Below, one piece after another: positions 19,223-29,106 of a DNA stretch of 62,586 nucleotides; position 1 is the first letter of the stretch; every line of letters begins with the position of its first letter. The stretch is from Porphyromonadaceae bacterium (GTDB lineage: Bacteria > Bacteroidota > Bacteroidia > Bacteroidales > Porphyromonadaceae): assembly GCA_030528555.1 (NCBI GenBank), contig JAUMYQ010000010.1:1-62586 (forward strand). Direction: 5' to 3'. The position numbers were made by a program, and so were the translations under genes. The notes below the pieces were generated by a model. It had not been told where the DNA came from, ran no database searches, and was given only the letters and a program-made list of their open reading frames with translations.

Positions 19223-19957
19223 CTAGGAAGATCGGCTAAGCCAGCCCTTGAGGCGGAGTAGCCATTGGCCAAGTCTTCCGAGGCGTTGGGCGATGAGGTC
19301 TTTGATGCGCTGCCCCCTTGGCATCCACGAGGCGTGGTAGTGGTGTACACTGTGCGTTTGGGGCGTGATGCGTAGCTTTTGGTTGTGGTAGCCTCTGGGG
19401 GCAAAGTATTCGGTGGGATAGATGTGTAGCCCCTCAATATCCTGATGCATATCGGCAATATCGAGCCCCATAGGCTCTAGCACCTCGGCAGCGATGCGAA
19501 TGACCGTTACCTCGTGTAGCCCCTCCGCTGAGCGAGGGAAGGAGGTTCGCTCATAAACTTCCAGCATCCGCCCAGCGAACCAATGCCCCTCGGGCAAGGC
19601 AAAGCCAAGGCCGAGGGCAGGATAGTACCGACCTGCCTGTCCTTCCTCCCGAGCAAGCCAAGGACTACGAGCGCACACTTCATCGAGGGGGCGCAGCAGC
19701 TCCACGTCAGTATCAAGGTACAGCCCCCCGTGCTGCTGCACAGCCCGTAGGCGCACATAATCACTAACGAAGGCATACTTGCCCAGCTCGTACGCCTCAC
19801 GGACAAAGGAGACGCTGGAGACGTCGAAGTTCGCCTCGCTCCACAGGCGCAGCTCCCACTCTGGCATATGCTGTCGCCATGAGGCGATGCACCGCTCCGC
19901 CAGCGGTGGGAGGGGCTTCGGACCGAACCAACAGTAATGAATGATCTTGGGTATCAT
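19223..19957 (-). CDS. GT32-family glycosyltransferase (capsular/mannosyltransferase-like)
   Basis: A 244-residue cytoplasmic enzyme of the Och1/capsular sugar transferase type. It opens with MIPKIIHYCWFGPKPLP and has the DxD metal site in GGLYLDTDVELL (residues about 77-88), preceded by KYAFVSDYVRLRA, both standard for GT32. It would add a hexose to a surface polysaccharide or lipid-linked glycan; sugar and acceptor cannot be told. It follows der by 24 bp on the same strand and may be cotranscribed with it. The base composition is more GC-rich than its neighbours. Confidence 0.92.
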   Translation of the reverse strand: MIPKIIHYCWFGPKPLPPLAERCIASWRQHMPEWELRLWSEANFDVSSVSFVREAYELGKYAFVSDYVRLRAVQQHGGLYLDTDVELLRPLDEVCARSPWLAREEGQAGRYYPALGLGFALPEGHWFAGRMLEVYERTSFPRSAEGLHEVTVIRIAAEVLEPMGLDIADMHQDIEGLHIYPTEYFAPRGYHNQKLRITPQTHSVHHYHASWMPRGQRIKDLIAQRLGRLGQWLLRLKGWLSRSS

Positions 19958-19981
19958 CTCTCGGGAGCTGCTAGGAGCGTG

Positions 19982-21292
19982 CTACTTCTCTCGGATAAAG
20001 ATGTTGATGGGCGTACCGCAGAAGTTCCAATGCTCTCGGATGCGGTTCTCGAGGAAGCGGCGGTAAGGCTCTTTGATCCACTGAGGTAGGTTGCAGTAGA
20101 AGGCAAAGCTCGGTACGGCTGTGGGTAGCTGCATCACGTACTTGATCTTGATATATTTGCCCTTGTTGGCTGGCGGTGGCGTTGCCTCGATGATGGGCAG
20201 CATCACCTCGTTGAGCTTGCTTGTGGGGATGCGTGTGCTACGCCGTGCGTACACCTCTTGGGCTGTCTCCAGCACCTTGAAGATGCGCTGCTTGGTCAGG
20301 GCGGAGATGAAGATGATGGGGAAGTCGGTAAAGGGCGCAAGGCGCGAGCGGATGGCATCCTCAAAGGTTTTGATGACCTTTTGGCTCTTGTCCTCGACCA
20401 AATCCCACTTATTGACGCACACCACGAGGGCTTTGCTATTCTTCTGAATGAGGGAGAAGATGTTGAGGTCTTGGCTCTCGATGCCTCGGGTAGCATCTAG
20501 CATTAGGATGCAGACATCGCTATTCTCGATGGCACGGATGGATCGGATGACGGAGTAATACTCCAAGTCTTCGCTCACCTTGCCACGCTTACGGATACCA
20601 GCCGTGTCTACGAGGTAGAAGTTCATGCCGAACTTGTCGTAGTGTGTGTAGATAGAGTCCCTCGTTGTGCCTGCTCTATCGGTCACGATATTGCGCTCTT
20701 CGCCAATGAACGCATTGACGAGCGAACTTTTACCCGCATTCGGTCTGCCTACGATGGCGATACGTGGGGCATCTAGCTCCTCTTCCTCGTCGACCTTGTC
20801 GGGCAGAGCTTTCACGATGAGGTCGAGCAAATCGCCCGTACCGCTACCGCTGATGGCAGAGATAGCAATCGGATCTCCCAGCCCGAGGGCGTAGAACTCC
20901 GATGCAGCGTAATATAGTTCGTTGTTATCTGCTTTATTGGCCACAAGAAGCACAGTCTTCTTGCTACGGCGCAGCATCGAGGCGACCTCATCGTCTAGGT
21001 CGGTCGTGCCGTGATCCACATCCACGAGGAAGAGAATGACATCTGCCTCTTCGATGGCTACCGCCACCTGCTTGTTGATTTCCTCCTCAAATACATCTTC
21101 GCTCCCCACGACCCAGCCACCTGTGTCTACGATGCTGAACTCTCGATCGAGCCACTGCACCCGACCATATTGGCGATCTCGCGTTGTTCCTGCCTCTTCG
21201 TTTACGATGGCTTGGCGTGTCTGCGTCAGCCTATTGAATAGAGTAGACTTACCCACGTTGGGACGACCTACTATTGCTACCAAATTACTCAT
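19982..21292 (-). CDS. der: Ribosome biogenesis GTPase Der (EngA)
   Basis: A GTPase needed for 50S maturation. It has the two tandem G domains unique to Der: [12 protein letters not shown] with DTGGW and NKAD in the first (about 1-165), and [12 protein letters not shown] with DTAGI and NKWD in the second (about 175-345), followed by the KH-like C-terminal domain ending in INIFIREK. The 436-residue length is typical. Confidence 0.98.
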   Translation of the reverse strand: MSNLVAIVGRPNVGKSTLFNRLTQTRQAIVNEEAGTTRDRQYGRVQWLDREFSIVDTGGWVVGSEDVFEEEINKQVAVAIEEADVILFLVDVDHGTTDLDDEVASMLRRSKKTVLLVANKADNNELYYAASEFYALGLGDPIAISAISGSGTGDLLDLIVKALPDKVDEEEELDAPRIAIVGRPNAGKSSLVNAFIGEERNIVTDRAGTTRDSIYTHYDKFGMNFYLVDTAGIRKRGKVSEDLEYYSVIRSIRAIENSDVCILMLDATRGIESQDLNIFSLIQKNSKALVVCVNKWDLVEDKSQKVIKTFEDAIRSRLAPFTDFPIIFISALTKQRIFKVLETAQEVYARRSTRIPTSKLNEVMLPIIEATPPPANKGKYIKIKYVMQLPTAVPSFAFYCNLPQWIKEPYRRFLENRIREHWNFCGTPINIFIREK

Positions 21293-21796
21293 AATACTCT
21301 ATTTAGTCTTCGCAAAGATAGCCAATTATCCCAGCACGTTCCCTCGCATGTGCACTAGTGGCCTCCTAGGCTACTGCCTCAAGATCGTTGTTCTCTTTAG
21401 TAAAAAATAATATCCTTGCTCCCCGAAGGTAATGGCATTATATATGCTATCCACTTCGAAGATGCTACCAACGAACATTGTGCTGCTCATCGTTACACAC
21501 GTGCTTGCAGAGGTATGCTCTACATAGATGCTATTACTATGGCAATGATATGGGTATTATGCTTTGAGGATGATCAGGTCACTAATTTGGGTTTTTCGGA
21601 ATATTATTCTGTTTCTTGAGGATGTAGTAACGGATTATGCTGAGATATTGGGGTCGAGGTATAAGGCTTTTGCGCTCTTAGGTCCTCAAGGAACACCTCA
21701 TTTTTCTGGCCTATACACAAGACTTCGTGATGAGGAGGACTCAGCGTTTCACAAGATGGATACTACGGGCTGCACTTGTTGCTTGCATCTCTTGCA
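21293..21796. other. Intergenic region between era and der
   Basis: About 500 bp with no gene I can support; plus-strand ORFs of 67-78 codons have no recognisable features. A possible der -7 box (TATCTTTG, minus) is at 21313-21320. Confidence 0.5.
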
Positions 21797-22696
21797 TTAG
21801 TCTAGCTGGTAGCCGTAGCGACGGAGTAGGTTGTCCCTATTGCGCCAGTCTTTCTCTACCTTGACGAAAGTCTCAAGGAAGACCTTCTTACCTAAGAATC
21901 TCTCCATATCCTTGCGTGCCATCGTGGCTACGCGCTTGAGGGCAACGCCCTTCGGTCCGATGATGATGCCCTTTTGGCTCTCTCGCTCGGTAATGATAAG
22001 GCAGCGAATGCGGATAAGGTCTCGCTCTTCCTTAAACTCTTCGACCACGACTTCCACCGAATAGGGGATCTCCTTTTGATAATAGAGTAGGATCTTCTCC
22101 CGAATAATCTCTGTGACGAAGAAGCGTGCTGGGCGGTCGGTGAGCGCATCCTTCTCGAAGTAGGGAGGTGAGAGGGGGATGAGGCTCTCGATACGCCGCC
22201 TGAGGGGCTCGACGTTGAAGCGACTTAGAGCCGATATGGGTACGATCTCCGCCTGTGGGATGCGTTCGTGCCACAGAGCTACCAGCCCCTCCAGCTTGGC
22301 TTGGTTGCTGAGATCGAGCTTATTGATGACCACGATGATGGGGCAAGTGAGTGAGCGCACACGCTCCAAGAAATCTTCGTTCTTCTCCGCACTCTCCACC
22401 GTGTCGGTTACATAGAGCAGCACATCGGCATCGCCTAGGGCGCTTTCGCTGAAGCCGAGCATACTTTCTTGTAGCTTGTGGTTGGGGCGTAGCACGCCTG
22501 GGGTATCGCTATAGACGATCTGCATCTCGGGCGTATTGACGATACCGAGGATGCGGTGGCGCGTAGTTTGCGCCTTGCTCGTGATGATAGACACGCGCTC
22601 GCCCACGAGTAGGTTCATCAGTGTAGACTTGCCCACATTGGGGTTGCCCACGATGTTAACAAAACCTGAGCGATGCGTTGTAGTTATTTCGGTCAT
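21797..22696 (-). CDS. era: GTPase Era
   Basis: An essential GTPase binding the 3' end of 16S rRNA. The G domain has [20 protein letters not shown] and NKLD; a C-terminal KH domain follows, with IGPKGVALKRVATMARKDME. I start it at 22696 (MTEITTTHRSGFVNIVGNPN, 299 residues), the normal Era length. The frame stays open upstream to 22828, but that part crosses a likely -7 promoter element (TATCTTTG at 22816-22823 on the minus strand) and has no Era similarity. Confidence 0.97.
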   Translation of the reverse strand: MTEITTTHRSGFVNIVGNPNVGKSTLMNLLVGERVSIITSKAQTTRHRILGIVNTPEMQIVYSDTPGVLRPNHKLQESMLGFSESALGDADVLLYVTDTVESAEKNEDFLERVRSLTCPIIVVINKLDLSNQAKLEGLVALWHERIPQAEIVPISALSRFNVEPLRRRIESLIPLSPPYFEKDALTDRPARFFVTEIIREKILLYYQKEIPYSVEVVVEEFKEERDLIRIRCLIITERESQKGIIIGPKGVALKRVATMARKDMERFLGKKVFLETFVKVEKDWRNRDNLLRRYGYQLD

Positions 22697-22955
22697 ATTG
22701 TTTCTCTCATATATGAAGTAGGGCAAAGTATATTTATGCGTAGCACTGTATGACTTGCCTGTCCATTGGAGAGTCAGGCAGCGAGGAGTGGTCCAAGAGA
22801 TGGATATATCGGAGGCAAAGATAGCCAATTCTCATCTTGACGCTCATCCTGTGGGCGTTTTTGCTCTTTCGATAGTGTTTATGACCCTAACTAGGGCTTT
22901 TTAGTGTGCTTTGCCACAGGAGAGCAGGCTGTTGTAGAGATATTGAAAATAGTTG

Positions 22956-22963
22956 TAACTTTG
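22956..22963 (+). promoter_or_regulatory. Promoter -7 box TAACTTTG of the arginine decarboxylase gene
   Basis: TAACTTTG matches TAnnTTTG; a GTTG at 22931-22934 lies 21 nt upstream as a partial -33 element. It is 54 bp before the start codon. Confidence 0.6.
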
Positions 22964-23017
22964 CCAGTCACGATAGAGTATTCAAAAATATTAGTCACTC
23001 CATAATTCAGGTTTCAA

Positions 23018-23566
23018 ATGAGCAATTTCGTAGGGAATTTGATCCCCAACACTTTCTTCGTTACCAAGGGTAGCGGTGAGTCTGACCTAGAGCTGCACGC
23101 TGGTTCGTACCATATGGCACTCTTCGATGCTGGTATCTCGGATTTTAATATCATGGTGTATTCGTCCGTTTTGCCAGCTACAGCTCGCCTAGCAACGATG
23201 GACGAGATTGACCTACCTCCCTTTGGTTCTGAACTTAAGACCATCCTTGCTGTATCTCACGGTCAGCAGGACGAGTTTGTTTCTGCTGGCGTGGTGTATG
23301 CCTGGATGTATGCGGACGAAAATTTTGACGAGAAGGTGGGAGGTCTTGTGTGCGAAGTGAGCGGACGTTATCGCATCGAAGAGCTCGAGGCGCGCCTAAT
23401 CCGTGTGATCAACGACCTGCACGCCAAAACGTACTCTCATTTCTATCTTGGCGAGTTGAACTTCGTTACCGAAGGTATTACTATTGAGAAGCGCTATGGT
23501 ACGGCTCTTGCTGGCTTGTGCTTCGTGGACTTTAAGCAGCCTATCCTAGAGGGTAAGAACGACTAA
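23018..23566 (+). CDS. Pyruvoyl-dependent arginine decarboxylase
   Basis: Converts arginine to agmatine and CO2, using a pyruvoyl group made by self-cleavage instead of PLP. The 182-residue proenzyme has the family pattern FFVTKGSGESDLELHAGSYH and the self-cleavage Ser-Ser at 49-50 in MVYSSVLPATA, giving a 49-residue beta chain and an alpha chain headed by pyruvate. Family members of this type act in polyamine synthesis or acid resistance. The gene is alone, between its own promoter and a strong terminator, and no agmatine-handling gene is close. Confidence 0.93.
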   Translation: MSNFVGNLIPNTFFVTKGSGESDLELHAGSYHMALFDAGISDFNIMVYSSVLPATARLATMDEIDLPPFGSELKTILAVSHGQQDEFVSAGVVYAWMYADENFDEKVGGLVCEVSGRYRIEELEARLIRVINDLHAKTYSHFYLGELNFVTEGITIEKRYGTALAGLCFVDFKQPILEGKND

Positions 23567-23606
23567 GTGCTAGGCTCTCGTTAGAGAGAAGCTTAAGTTA
23601 TAGACT

Positions 23607-23647
23607 ATAGGGGTCTCGACAAAACTAATTTTTGTCGAGACCCCTAT
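23607..23647. terminator. Bidirectional terminator
   Basis: Perfect 18-bp inverted repeat (23607-23624 with 23630-23647), loop CTAAT, between the convergent arginine decarboxylase and dehydrogenase genes; A/T at the stem top, moderate U content after. Confidence 0.8.
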
Positions 23648-23725
23648 GACTTATGCCTACAACTCAGGCTGCGTGTATAGACAGACCTAGGATAAGCCTC
23701 CTTGTGATGGGTAGGCTGATCTGTT

Positions 23726-24691
23726 TCAGAGGAGATCTACACGGCTGATGTTGGGTGAGCCAGCAAGGAAGCCGAGGACATTGTCTACTAGCTCGTGTAC
23801 CATGCGACAGCGAGCCTCGTAGGTCTGGGTACCAACGTGAGGTGTGAGTACCACATTGGGTAGGTCTAGTAGTGCGCTGCGTGGTACATCACTGTCCTCA
23901 AAGACATCTAGCCCAGCCCCAGCGATACCTCCAGAGCTTAGGGCAGCGATGAGAGCATCTTCATCTACGATAGAGCCTCGGGCGGTGTTGATGAGTAGGG
24001 CCGAAGGCTTCATTAGGGCGAGAGCTCTCGCATCGATCTGATGATGCGTCTGGGGGCTATACGGCGTATGTAGGGAGACTACATCACTTGCTTTGAGCAG
24101 GTCGGCAAGTGTGGCGTAAGTGATGCCCCTCTCTGTCTCCTCATCCTGTGACAGACGCGTGCGTTTGTAGTAGAGAACCTTCATGCCGAAGGCTTTAGCC
24201 CTGCGTGCCACTGCTGCTCCGATATTTCCATAGCCTACGATGCCGAGTGTTTGTCCATAGAGGTCCATTCCCATCATGCCAAGCCTGCCGAGCCCGAGCT
24301 TCCCATTACTAGAGCGCAGTGCGCGGTCTAGCTCTGCCGTTCGCCTACTACAGCTTAGCATCAGTGCCATGGCAAGCTCTGCTGTTGGCTCGATGACGGA
24401 TAGAGGTGTATTGGTTACAGCAATGCCGAGCTGCCGAGCTGCTGCGATATCAATGTTGTTGTAGCCTACGGCATAGTTAGCCACTAGATGTAGCCGATTG
24501 CCTCTCTGCATTAGTTCTTTGCCGATGTGAATATCGAAGACGGAGCACAGTACATCACAATCCACGATGAGCCTCTGTAGCTCCTCTTGGGAGAAGTCCG
24601 TCCCCTTAGGCGGACGGATAACCTCATGTGCCACTGTTAGACGTTCAAAACCTTCGTCTACGGTGTCGAAAGCAACTAAAATCTTTGCCAT
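23726..24691 (-). CDS. D-isomer-specific 2-hydroxyacid dehydrogenase
   Basis: An NAD-dependent oxidoreductase of the glyoxylate/hydroxypyruvate reductase and phosphoglycerate dehydrogenase family. It has the Rossmann motif LGIVGYGNIGAAVARRAK (near 150), catalytic Arg in NTARGSIVDE, Glu/Asp in GLDVFED and His in LTPHVGTQT. At 321 residues it lacks the ACT domain of SerA-type enzymes, which argues for a reductase of glyoxylate, hydroxypyruvate or another 2-ketoacid. No neighbour narrows the substrate. Confidence 0.92.
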   Translation of the reverse strand: MAKILVAFDTVDEGFERLTVAHEVIRPPKGTDFSQEELQRLIVDCDVLCSVFDIHIGKELMQRGNRLHLVANYAVGYNNIDIAAARQLGIAVTNTPLSVIEPTAELAMALMLSCSRRTAELDRALRSSNGKLGLGRLGMMGMDLYGQTLGIVGYGNIGAAVARRAKAFGMKVLYYKRTRLSQDEETERGITYATLADLLKASDVVSLHTPYSPQTHHQIDARALALMKPSALLINTARGSIVDEDALIAALSSGGIAGAGLDVFEDSDVPRSALLDLPNVVLTPHVGTQTYEARCRMVHELVDNVLGFLAGSPNISRVDLL

Positions 24692-24761
24692 GACTTGTTC
24701 GTTTAGTCGGTTGATAACTTTTGTTTATTAGCTTTTGGGGCAAATTCAATTTACAAAGAAG

Positions 24762-24814
24762 TGCGCTCGTCCTCTGGGAGACTATTATGGTGTCTTTCCA
24801 AAGGGACGAGCGCA
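24762..24814 (-). terminator. Hairpin downstream of the RND operon
   Basis: Eleven-bp arms TGCGCTCGTCC (24762-24772) and GGACGAGCGCA (24804-24814) with a 31-nt loop, in the gap after the RND pump gene. U tract is poor, so the call is tentative. Confidence 0.45.
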
Positions 24815-24857
24815 TCCATTGAGGCTCTGCCGCGAGTCAGCCGCTAGGATTATCCCC

Positions 24858-27800
24858 TTACTGTCGCTCAGCAGCCTTGCTTCTGAGTTTGTGAGCGTAC
24901 ATGATGCGGTCACGCTTTAGGCGGAAGCCTTCCAAACTAGCATAGATTGTTGGGATGAGGATGAGCGTTACCAATGTTGAGACGCTTAGCCCGAAAGCTA
25001 CGGTGACGCCCATTGATTGCCACATCTCACTACCCTCGCCGATACCTAGAGCCATTGGAAGCATACCTAGTACGGTGGTTAGGGTGGTCATGAGTACAGG
25101 GCGTAGACGTGAGCGACCCGACGTAAGGATGGAGCGTGTAATGCTCGTGCCTCTCTCGCGACAGAGTTGTATGTAGTCGATGAGGACAATACCGTTTTTC
25201 ACTACAATACCTACGAGCATGATTAGCCCTATGAGAGCCATTGCTCCCATAGGTATTTGAGTAACGATGAGGCCTAGGAAGACACCTGTGAAGGCAAATG
25301 GTACGGAAAACATGATGACGAAAGGAGCTGAGAGGCTCTCAAACTGTGCAGCCATGACAATGAAGACAAGGATGATGATGAGGGCCAAGAGGAGCGTTAG
25401 CTCACTATTGGTCTCCTGCTGCGTCTCGTACGTTCCGCCCAGCTTGTAGCTAACTCCTGAGGGTAGCTCTGTGTCCTGCATGATTTTCTTGACATCATCG
25501 GCAAGCTCACTCAGAGCGCTGCCAGGGGCTAGCCCGATGCCGAGGGTCACTACACGAGAGCGGTCTTTGCGTTCGATAGATGGAGGAGTAGATGCAGCTT
25601 CTAGATAGCCTAGATCTCCTAGACGTACGGCAGCTCCGCTCGGAGTGTAGGCGAGTACCTCCTTAATGTCCTCGTGGCTTTCCCTAAACTCGGGAGAATA
25701 GCTTACTCTGATGGGGTACTCGTCGCCATCCTCACGATAGTAAGATGCCGTCACTCCTCCCATGGCATTGCGTAGGTAGCTAGTAGCTGAGGCAAGGCTT
25801 AGGCCATGCTCAGCGAGCTTTTGGCGGTCAAAAACGAAGTGTAACTCTTCGTTATAGTCCTTACGGCTAATGGTTACTTGGGCACAATGAGGAGAGGTAA
25901 GTAGCTTTTGTCTAAGCTCTCCGGCTAGAAGCGTTGTCTCTGTCATATCGTAACCAAAGATGTCTAGGTCAATGGGGTTGCCACCGCCTTTCTCTCCAGT
26001 ACCATCCTTAATGATGGCGTTAGCGATCTGTGGATATTCGGATGCAATGCGCCTCATCTCAGCCACAACCTCCTCCTGAGAGCGGTCGCGCTCAGCTAGG
26101 GGAATGAGGCTGATGTTGTAGGTCGCCACATTTGTTCCGTTGGTCTGCGTGGCTGCAAATGCATTACTTGCGTCAGCTTGCCCCACGGTCATCGATACCA
26201 CGCTTAGCTCAGGTAGCTCTTCGCGCCAGCGACGCGTAAGTTCCAGTCCGAGCTCTCGAGTTAGCTCCAGGCGAGTGCCTACGGGTAGCTCAATGGTTGC
26301 TTGGACGAAGCCGTTGTCCTGCTTGGGCATGAATTCCGTTTTGATGAGACCTCCCAGGCTTAGGCTGCCCACGAAGGTAAGCAGAGCTAGGCCGATCGTG
26401 AGCTTACGATGCCGCAGAGCCCAGCCAAGTGTGGCTACATAGAGATTGTCTGTGGCGCTGAGGATACGCTCCAGCATGCTTTTGCGACCAGACTTGCCAG
26501 CCTTTGGCTTGCTTCGTCTGAGAAGCTGTGAGCTCATCATGGGCGTTAGGGTGAGGGCAGCAAAGGTGGAGACGATCATGACAATGCTTATGATCCAGCC
26601 TAGCTGCCGAAATAGCAGGCCACTCTGCCCCGACACCATGGTTAGCGGTAGGAATACCGCTAGCATAGTTAGCGTAGAGGCTACAACGGAGATACCGACC
26701 TCGTTTGTTCCATGCACGGCAGCTTGCTTGGGATAGCTGCCTCGCTCAATGTGTGTGGTGATATTCTCCAGCACTACGATAGCATCGTCTACTACCATGC
26801 CGATAGCTATTGATAGCGAGCTCAGGGAGATGATGTTGAGCGAGTTGCCCGACATGAGCAGGTAGATGAAGGAGCCGATGAGCGATACTGGGATCGTCAG
26901 GATAATGATGAACGTAGCCGAGGCACGAGCCAGGAAGATGTATACCACGATCATCACGATAATGAAGGTGATGGCAATGGTTTGCCCGAGGCTGTTGATG
27001 CTTGAGGTGATGAACCTCGAGGTGTCCATCAGATAGGTTAGCTCGACATCCTTGGGTAGGTTTTGCGTCAGCTTGGGTAGCTCTTCGGCAATGAGCTTCG
27101 ATATGGCTACGGCATTGGCTCCTGACTGTTTGGAGACGAAGATCATCGCTCCGCGCTTACCATTGGAGTAGTTCTCTTGCTGCCGCTCCAGAGTGCCGTC
27201 CACGAGGGTAGCGACCTCCGAGAGATAGACGTTGGCTCCATTCCTCGAGGCTACGACTATGTCTCCAAGCTGGGCAGGGTCTGCTAGCTCACCTTGTACG
27301 CGAATGCTCTGCGATTTACTGCCCAGATCCAGTTGTCCAGCTGGGATGTTGGTATTCTCTGCACCGATGATTTGGGCTATTTGGGCTATTGTTAGTCCAT
27401 AGCTTTCGAGCTTCTTGGGGTCGCAGTAGACATGGATAGCGCGCTCTGCCGCTCCAGCTACGGCAACTGAGCCTACACCATCGACACGCATGAGGGGGTT
27501 AACCACGTTATACTCCAGGATCTTGTCTAGCGCTGGAGCGCTCTCTTCGGCTTGTACAGAGATGAAGGCTACGGGGATATCCGAGCTGCTAAACTTGAAT
27601 ATCGTGGGGTTTGAGACACCGGTGGGGAGCTTGGCGCGTATGGCATCGATCTTGTCTCGGGTGTCGTTCGTTGCTTCAGCGATGTCTGTTCCAGGGTCGA
27701 ACTCGAGTGAGATGATACACGTATTCTCATTGCTTACCGACCTGATGTGCTTGAGGTTGTTTATGCTATTGAGGCTATTCTCGAGCACTTTGCTGACGTT

Positions 27801-27983
27801 GCTCTCAATGTCCTTTGCACTTGCTCCAGGGTATGCAGTGATTACCATGATCGTTGTAGGGTCGGTCTCGGGCAGTAGATCAATAGATAGTCTGGTGAAC
27901 GAGAATACCCCTATGATGGCTATGGCGATAAATATAAGAGCCGTAGTAATGGGCCTGCTTACGGCGGATGAATAGATGCTCAT
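24858..27983 (-). CDS. RND efflux pump inner-membrane subunit (AcrB family)
   Basis: A proton-driven trimeric exporter of drugs or other amphiphiles. The 1041-residue protein has the usual 12 helices and two large periplasmic loops. It starts MSIYSSAVSRPITTALIFIAIAIIGVFSF, and the proton-relay aspartates sit in AIGMVVDDAIVVLENI in helix 4. It is the last gene of an adaptor-permease-channel set in the order channel, adaptor, pump (gaps of 36 and 22 bp). Substrates cannot be predicted and no regulator gene is adjacent. Confidence 0.97.
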   Translation of the reverse strand: MSIYSSAVSRPITTALIFIAIAIIGVFSFTRLSIDLLPETDPTTIMVITAYPGASAKDIESNVSKVLENSLNSINNLKHIRSVSNENTCIISLEFDPGTDIAEATNDTRDKIDAIRAKLPTGVSNPTIFKFSSSDIPVAFISVQAEESAPALDKILEYNVVNPLMRVDGVGSVAVAGAAERAIHVYCDPKKLESYGLTIAQIAQIIGAENTNIPAGQLDLGSKSQSIRVQGELADPAQLGDIVVASRNGANVYLSEVATLVDGTLERQQENYSNGKRGAMIFVSKQSGANAVAISKLIAEELPKLTQNLPKDVELTYLMDTSRFITSSINSLGQTIAITFIIVMIVVYIFLARASATFIIILTIPVSLIGSFIYLLMSGNSLNIISLSSLSIAIGMVVDDAIVVLENITTHIERGSYPKQAAVHGTNEVGISVVASTLTMLAVFLPLTMVSGQSGLLFRQLGWIISIVMIVSTFAALTLTPMMSSQLLRRSKPKAGKSGRKSMLERILSATDNLYVATLGWALRHRKLTIGLALLTFVGSLSLGGLIKTEFMPKQDNGFVQATIELPVGTRLELTRELGLELTRRWREELPELSVVSMTVGQADASNAFAATQTNGTNVATYNISLIPLAERDRSQEEVVAEMRRIASEYPQIANAIIKDGTGEKGGGNPIDLDIFGYDMTETTLLAGELRQKLLTSPHCAQVTISRKDYNEELHFVFDRQKLAEHGLSLASATSYLRNAMGGVTASYYREDGDEYPIRVSYSPEFRESHEDIKEVLAYTPSGAAVRLGDLGYLEAASTPPSIERKDRSRVVTLGIGLAPGSALSELADDVKKIMQDTELPSGVSYKLGGTYETQQETNSELTLLLALIIILVFIVMAAQFESLSAPFVIMFSVPFAFTGVFLGLIVTQIPMGAMALIGLIMLVGIVVKNGIVLIDYIQLCRERGTSITRSILTSGRSRLRPVLMTTLTTVLGMLPMALGIGEGSEMWQSMGVTVAFGLSVSTLVTLILIPTIYASLEGFRLKRDRIMYAHKLRSKAAERQ

Positions 27984-28005
27984 ACCGTTATTTATAATTG
28001 AATTG

Positions 28006-29070
28006 TTAGTCGGCTGAGCCCCCTAGGCGTACCTTCGTACCAGACTGCATACTCGAGAGCGAAGATACGATTACGGGCTCGCCTACCTCGAGCCCAGAGA
28101 GGACTTCGTAGCGATTGCCATGCAGCTCGCCTAGCTCTACTTCACGGTAGATGGCCTTTCCATCCTGATAGAGGTAAACGTATTTGGTCGAGGTCCCGAT
28201 TTGTTTGACTACGGCCTTGTCTGGTACCAATACGGCCTCACGTCTGCCAAGATCTAGCTCCACCTGACTATACATGCCAGGGCGTAGCTGTTCACTGGGG
28301 TTGGGTATCTCTACCTCTACGGGGATGGTGTGCGTGCGCGCCTCCACTGTGGGGAATATGTTGGCGATGCGTCCCTCGAAGCTCTTACCCTCTAGGGCCC
28401 TTACCGTTACCGAGGCTGTCATGCCACGCTTGAGGAGAGCGAAGTGCTGCTCGGATATGCGCACCGTGGCTTTGATAGGGTTGATTTGCTCTACTATCAA
28501 CACTGGTTGGCTAGGCGTGGTCATATCGCCTGCATCGTAGTGTTTGGCAGTTACTACACCCGATATAGGGCTGCGCAGCACTACGTTGCTTGAGAGGTTG
28601 GAGTATGCCTGCTGAGCTATTTGGTATGCACTGCGTGCCTGCTCCCATTGTGCCCGAGATATGCCTCCTACCTTGTAGAGGTCATCGGCACGTTCGTAGC
28701 CCAGTTTGGCATCATCTAGCTGTATCTTGGTTTGTGTTAGCTGGAAGCCGTCTAGGCGAGCTACTTCCTCTCCACGCGTTACTCTATCACCAACCTTTAC
28801 TGAGAGGTGCTGTAGTCGCCCTCCCGTTTGTGACGAGATAGCGTTGCGCACCTGTGGCTCTAGCTGGGTGCTGTACCGCAGGCGTACTTCGATGCTGTCA
28901 TGCACTACGGAGGCTATCTCTACGAGGCGCACCTCTTGCTCGGGAGTATTGCTCTCGGCCTGAGCCGTATCTTTCCCCTTGGGTACACAGCCTCCGAGCC
29001 CCAAGATGAGGCCGAGGGTGAGAGGCTTCCACAATTTTCTATACATACTTTCCATATTAGGTCTTTGCAT
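28006..29070 (-). CDS. RND efflux periplasmic adaptor (membrane fusion protein), lipoprotein
   Basis: Links the pump to the outer-membrane channel. The N-terminus has a lipobox LGLGGC, so it is a lipoprotein; start may be residue 1, 6 or 9 (MYRKLWKPLTLGLILGLGGC is the tightest signal). It has the split biotinyl-lipoyl motif (GGRLQHLSVKVGDRVTRGEEVARLD and later NVVLRSPISGVVTAKHYDAGD) around an alpha hairpin, then beta-barrel and membrane-proximal domains. Length of 354 residues is usual. Confidence 0.95.
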   Translation of the reverse strand: MQRPNMESMYRKLWKPLTLGLILGLGGCVPKGKDTAQAESNTPEQEVRLVEIASVVHDSIEVRLRYSTQLEPQVRNAISSQTGGRLQHLSVKVGDRVTRGEEVARLDGFQLTQTKIQLDDAKLGYERADDLYKVGGISRAQWEQARSAYQIAQQAYSNLSSNVVLRSPISGVVTAKHYDAGDMTTPSQPVLIVEQINPIKATVRISEQHFALLKRGMTASVTVRALEGKSFEGRIANIFPTVEARTHTIPVEVEIPNPSEQLRPGMYSQVELDLGRREAVLVPDKAVVKQIGTSTKYVYLYQDGKAIYREVELGELHGNRYEVLSGLEVGEPVIVSSLSSMQSGTKVRLGGSAD

Positions 29071-29106
29071 TCTTTAATGTCTGTAATTTGCTTGCCTATC
29101 TATCTC

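Noticed and set aside
21416-21800. Two plus-strand ORFs between era and der
   Set aside because: No recognisable domain, signal or start site, with base composition like non-coding DNA.
22697-22828. N-terminal extension of Era to 22828
   Set aside because: The extra 44 residues cross a promoter-like element and are not part of Era; MTEITTTHRSGF gives the normal length.
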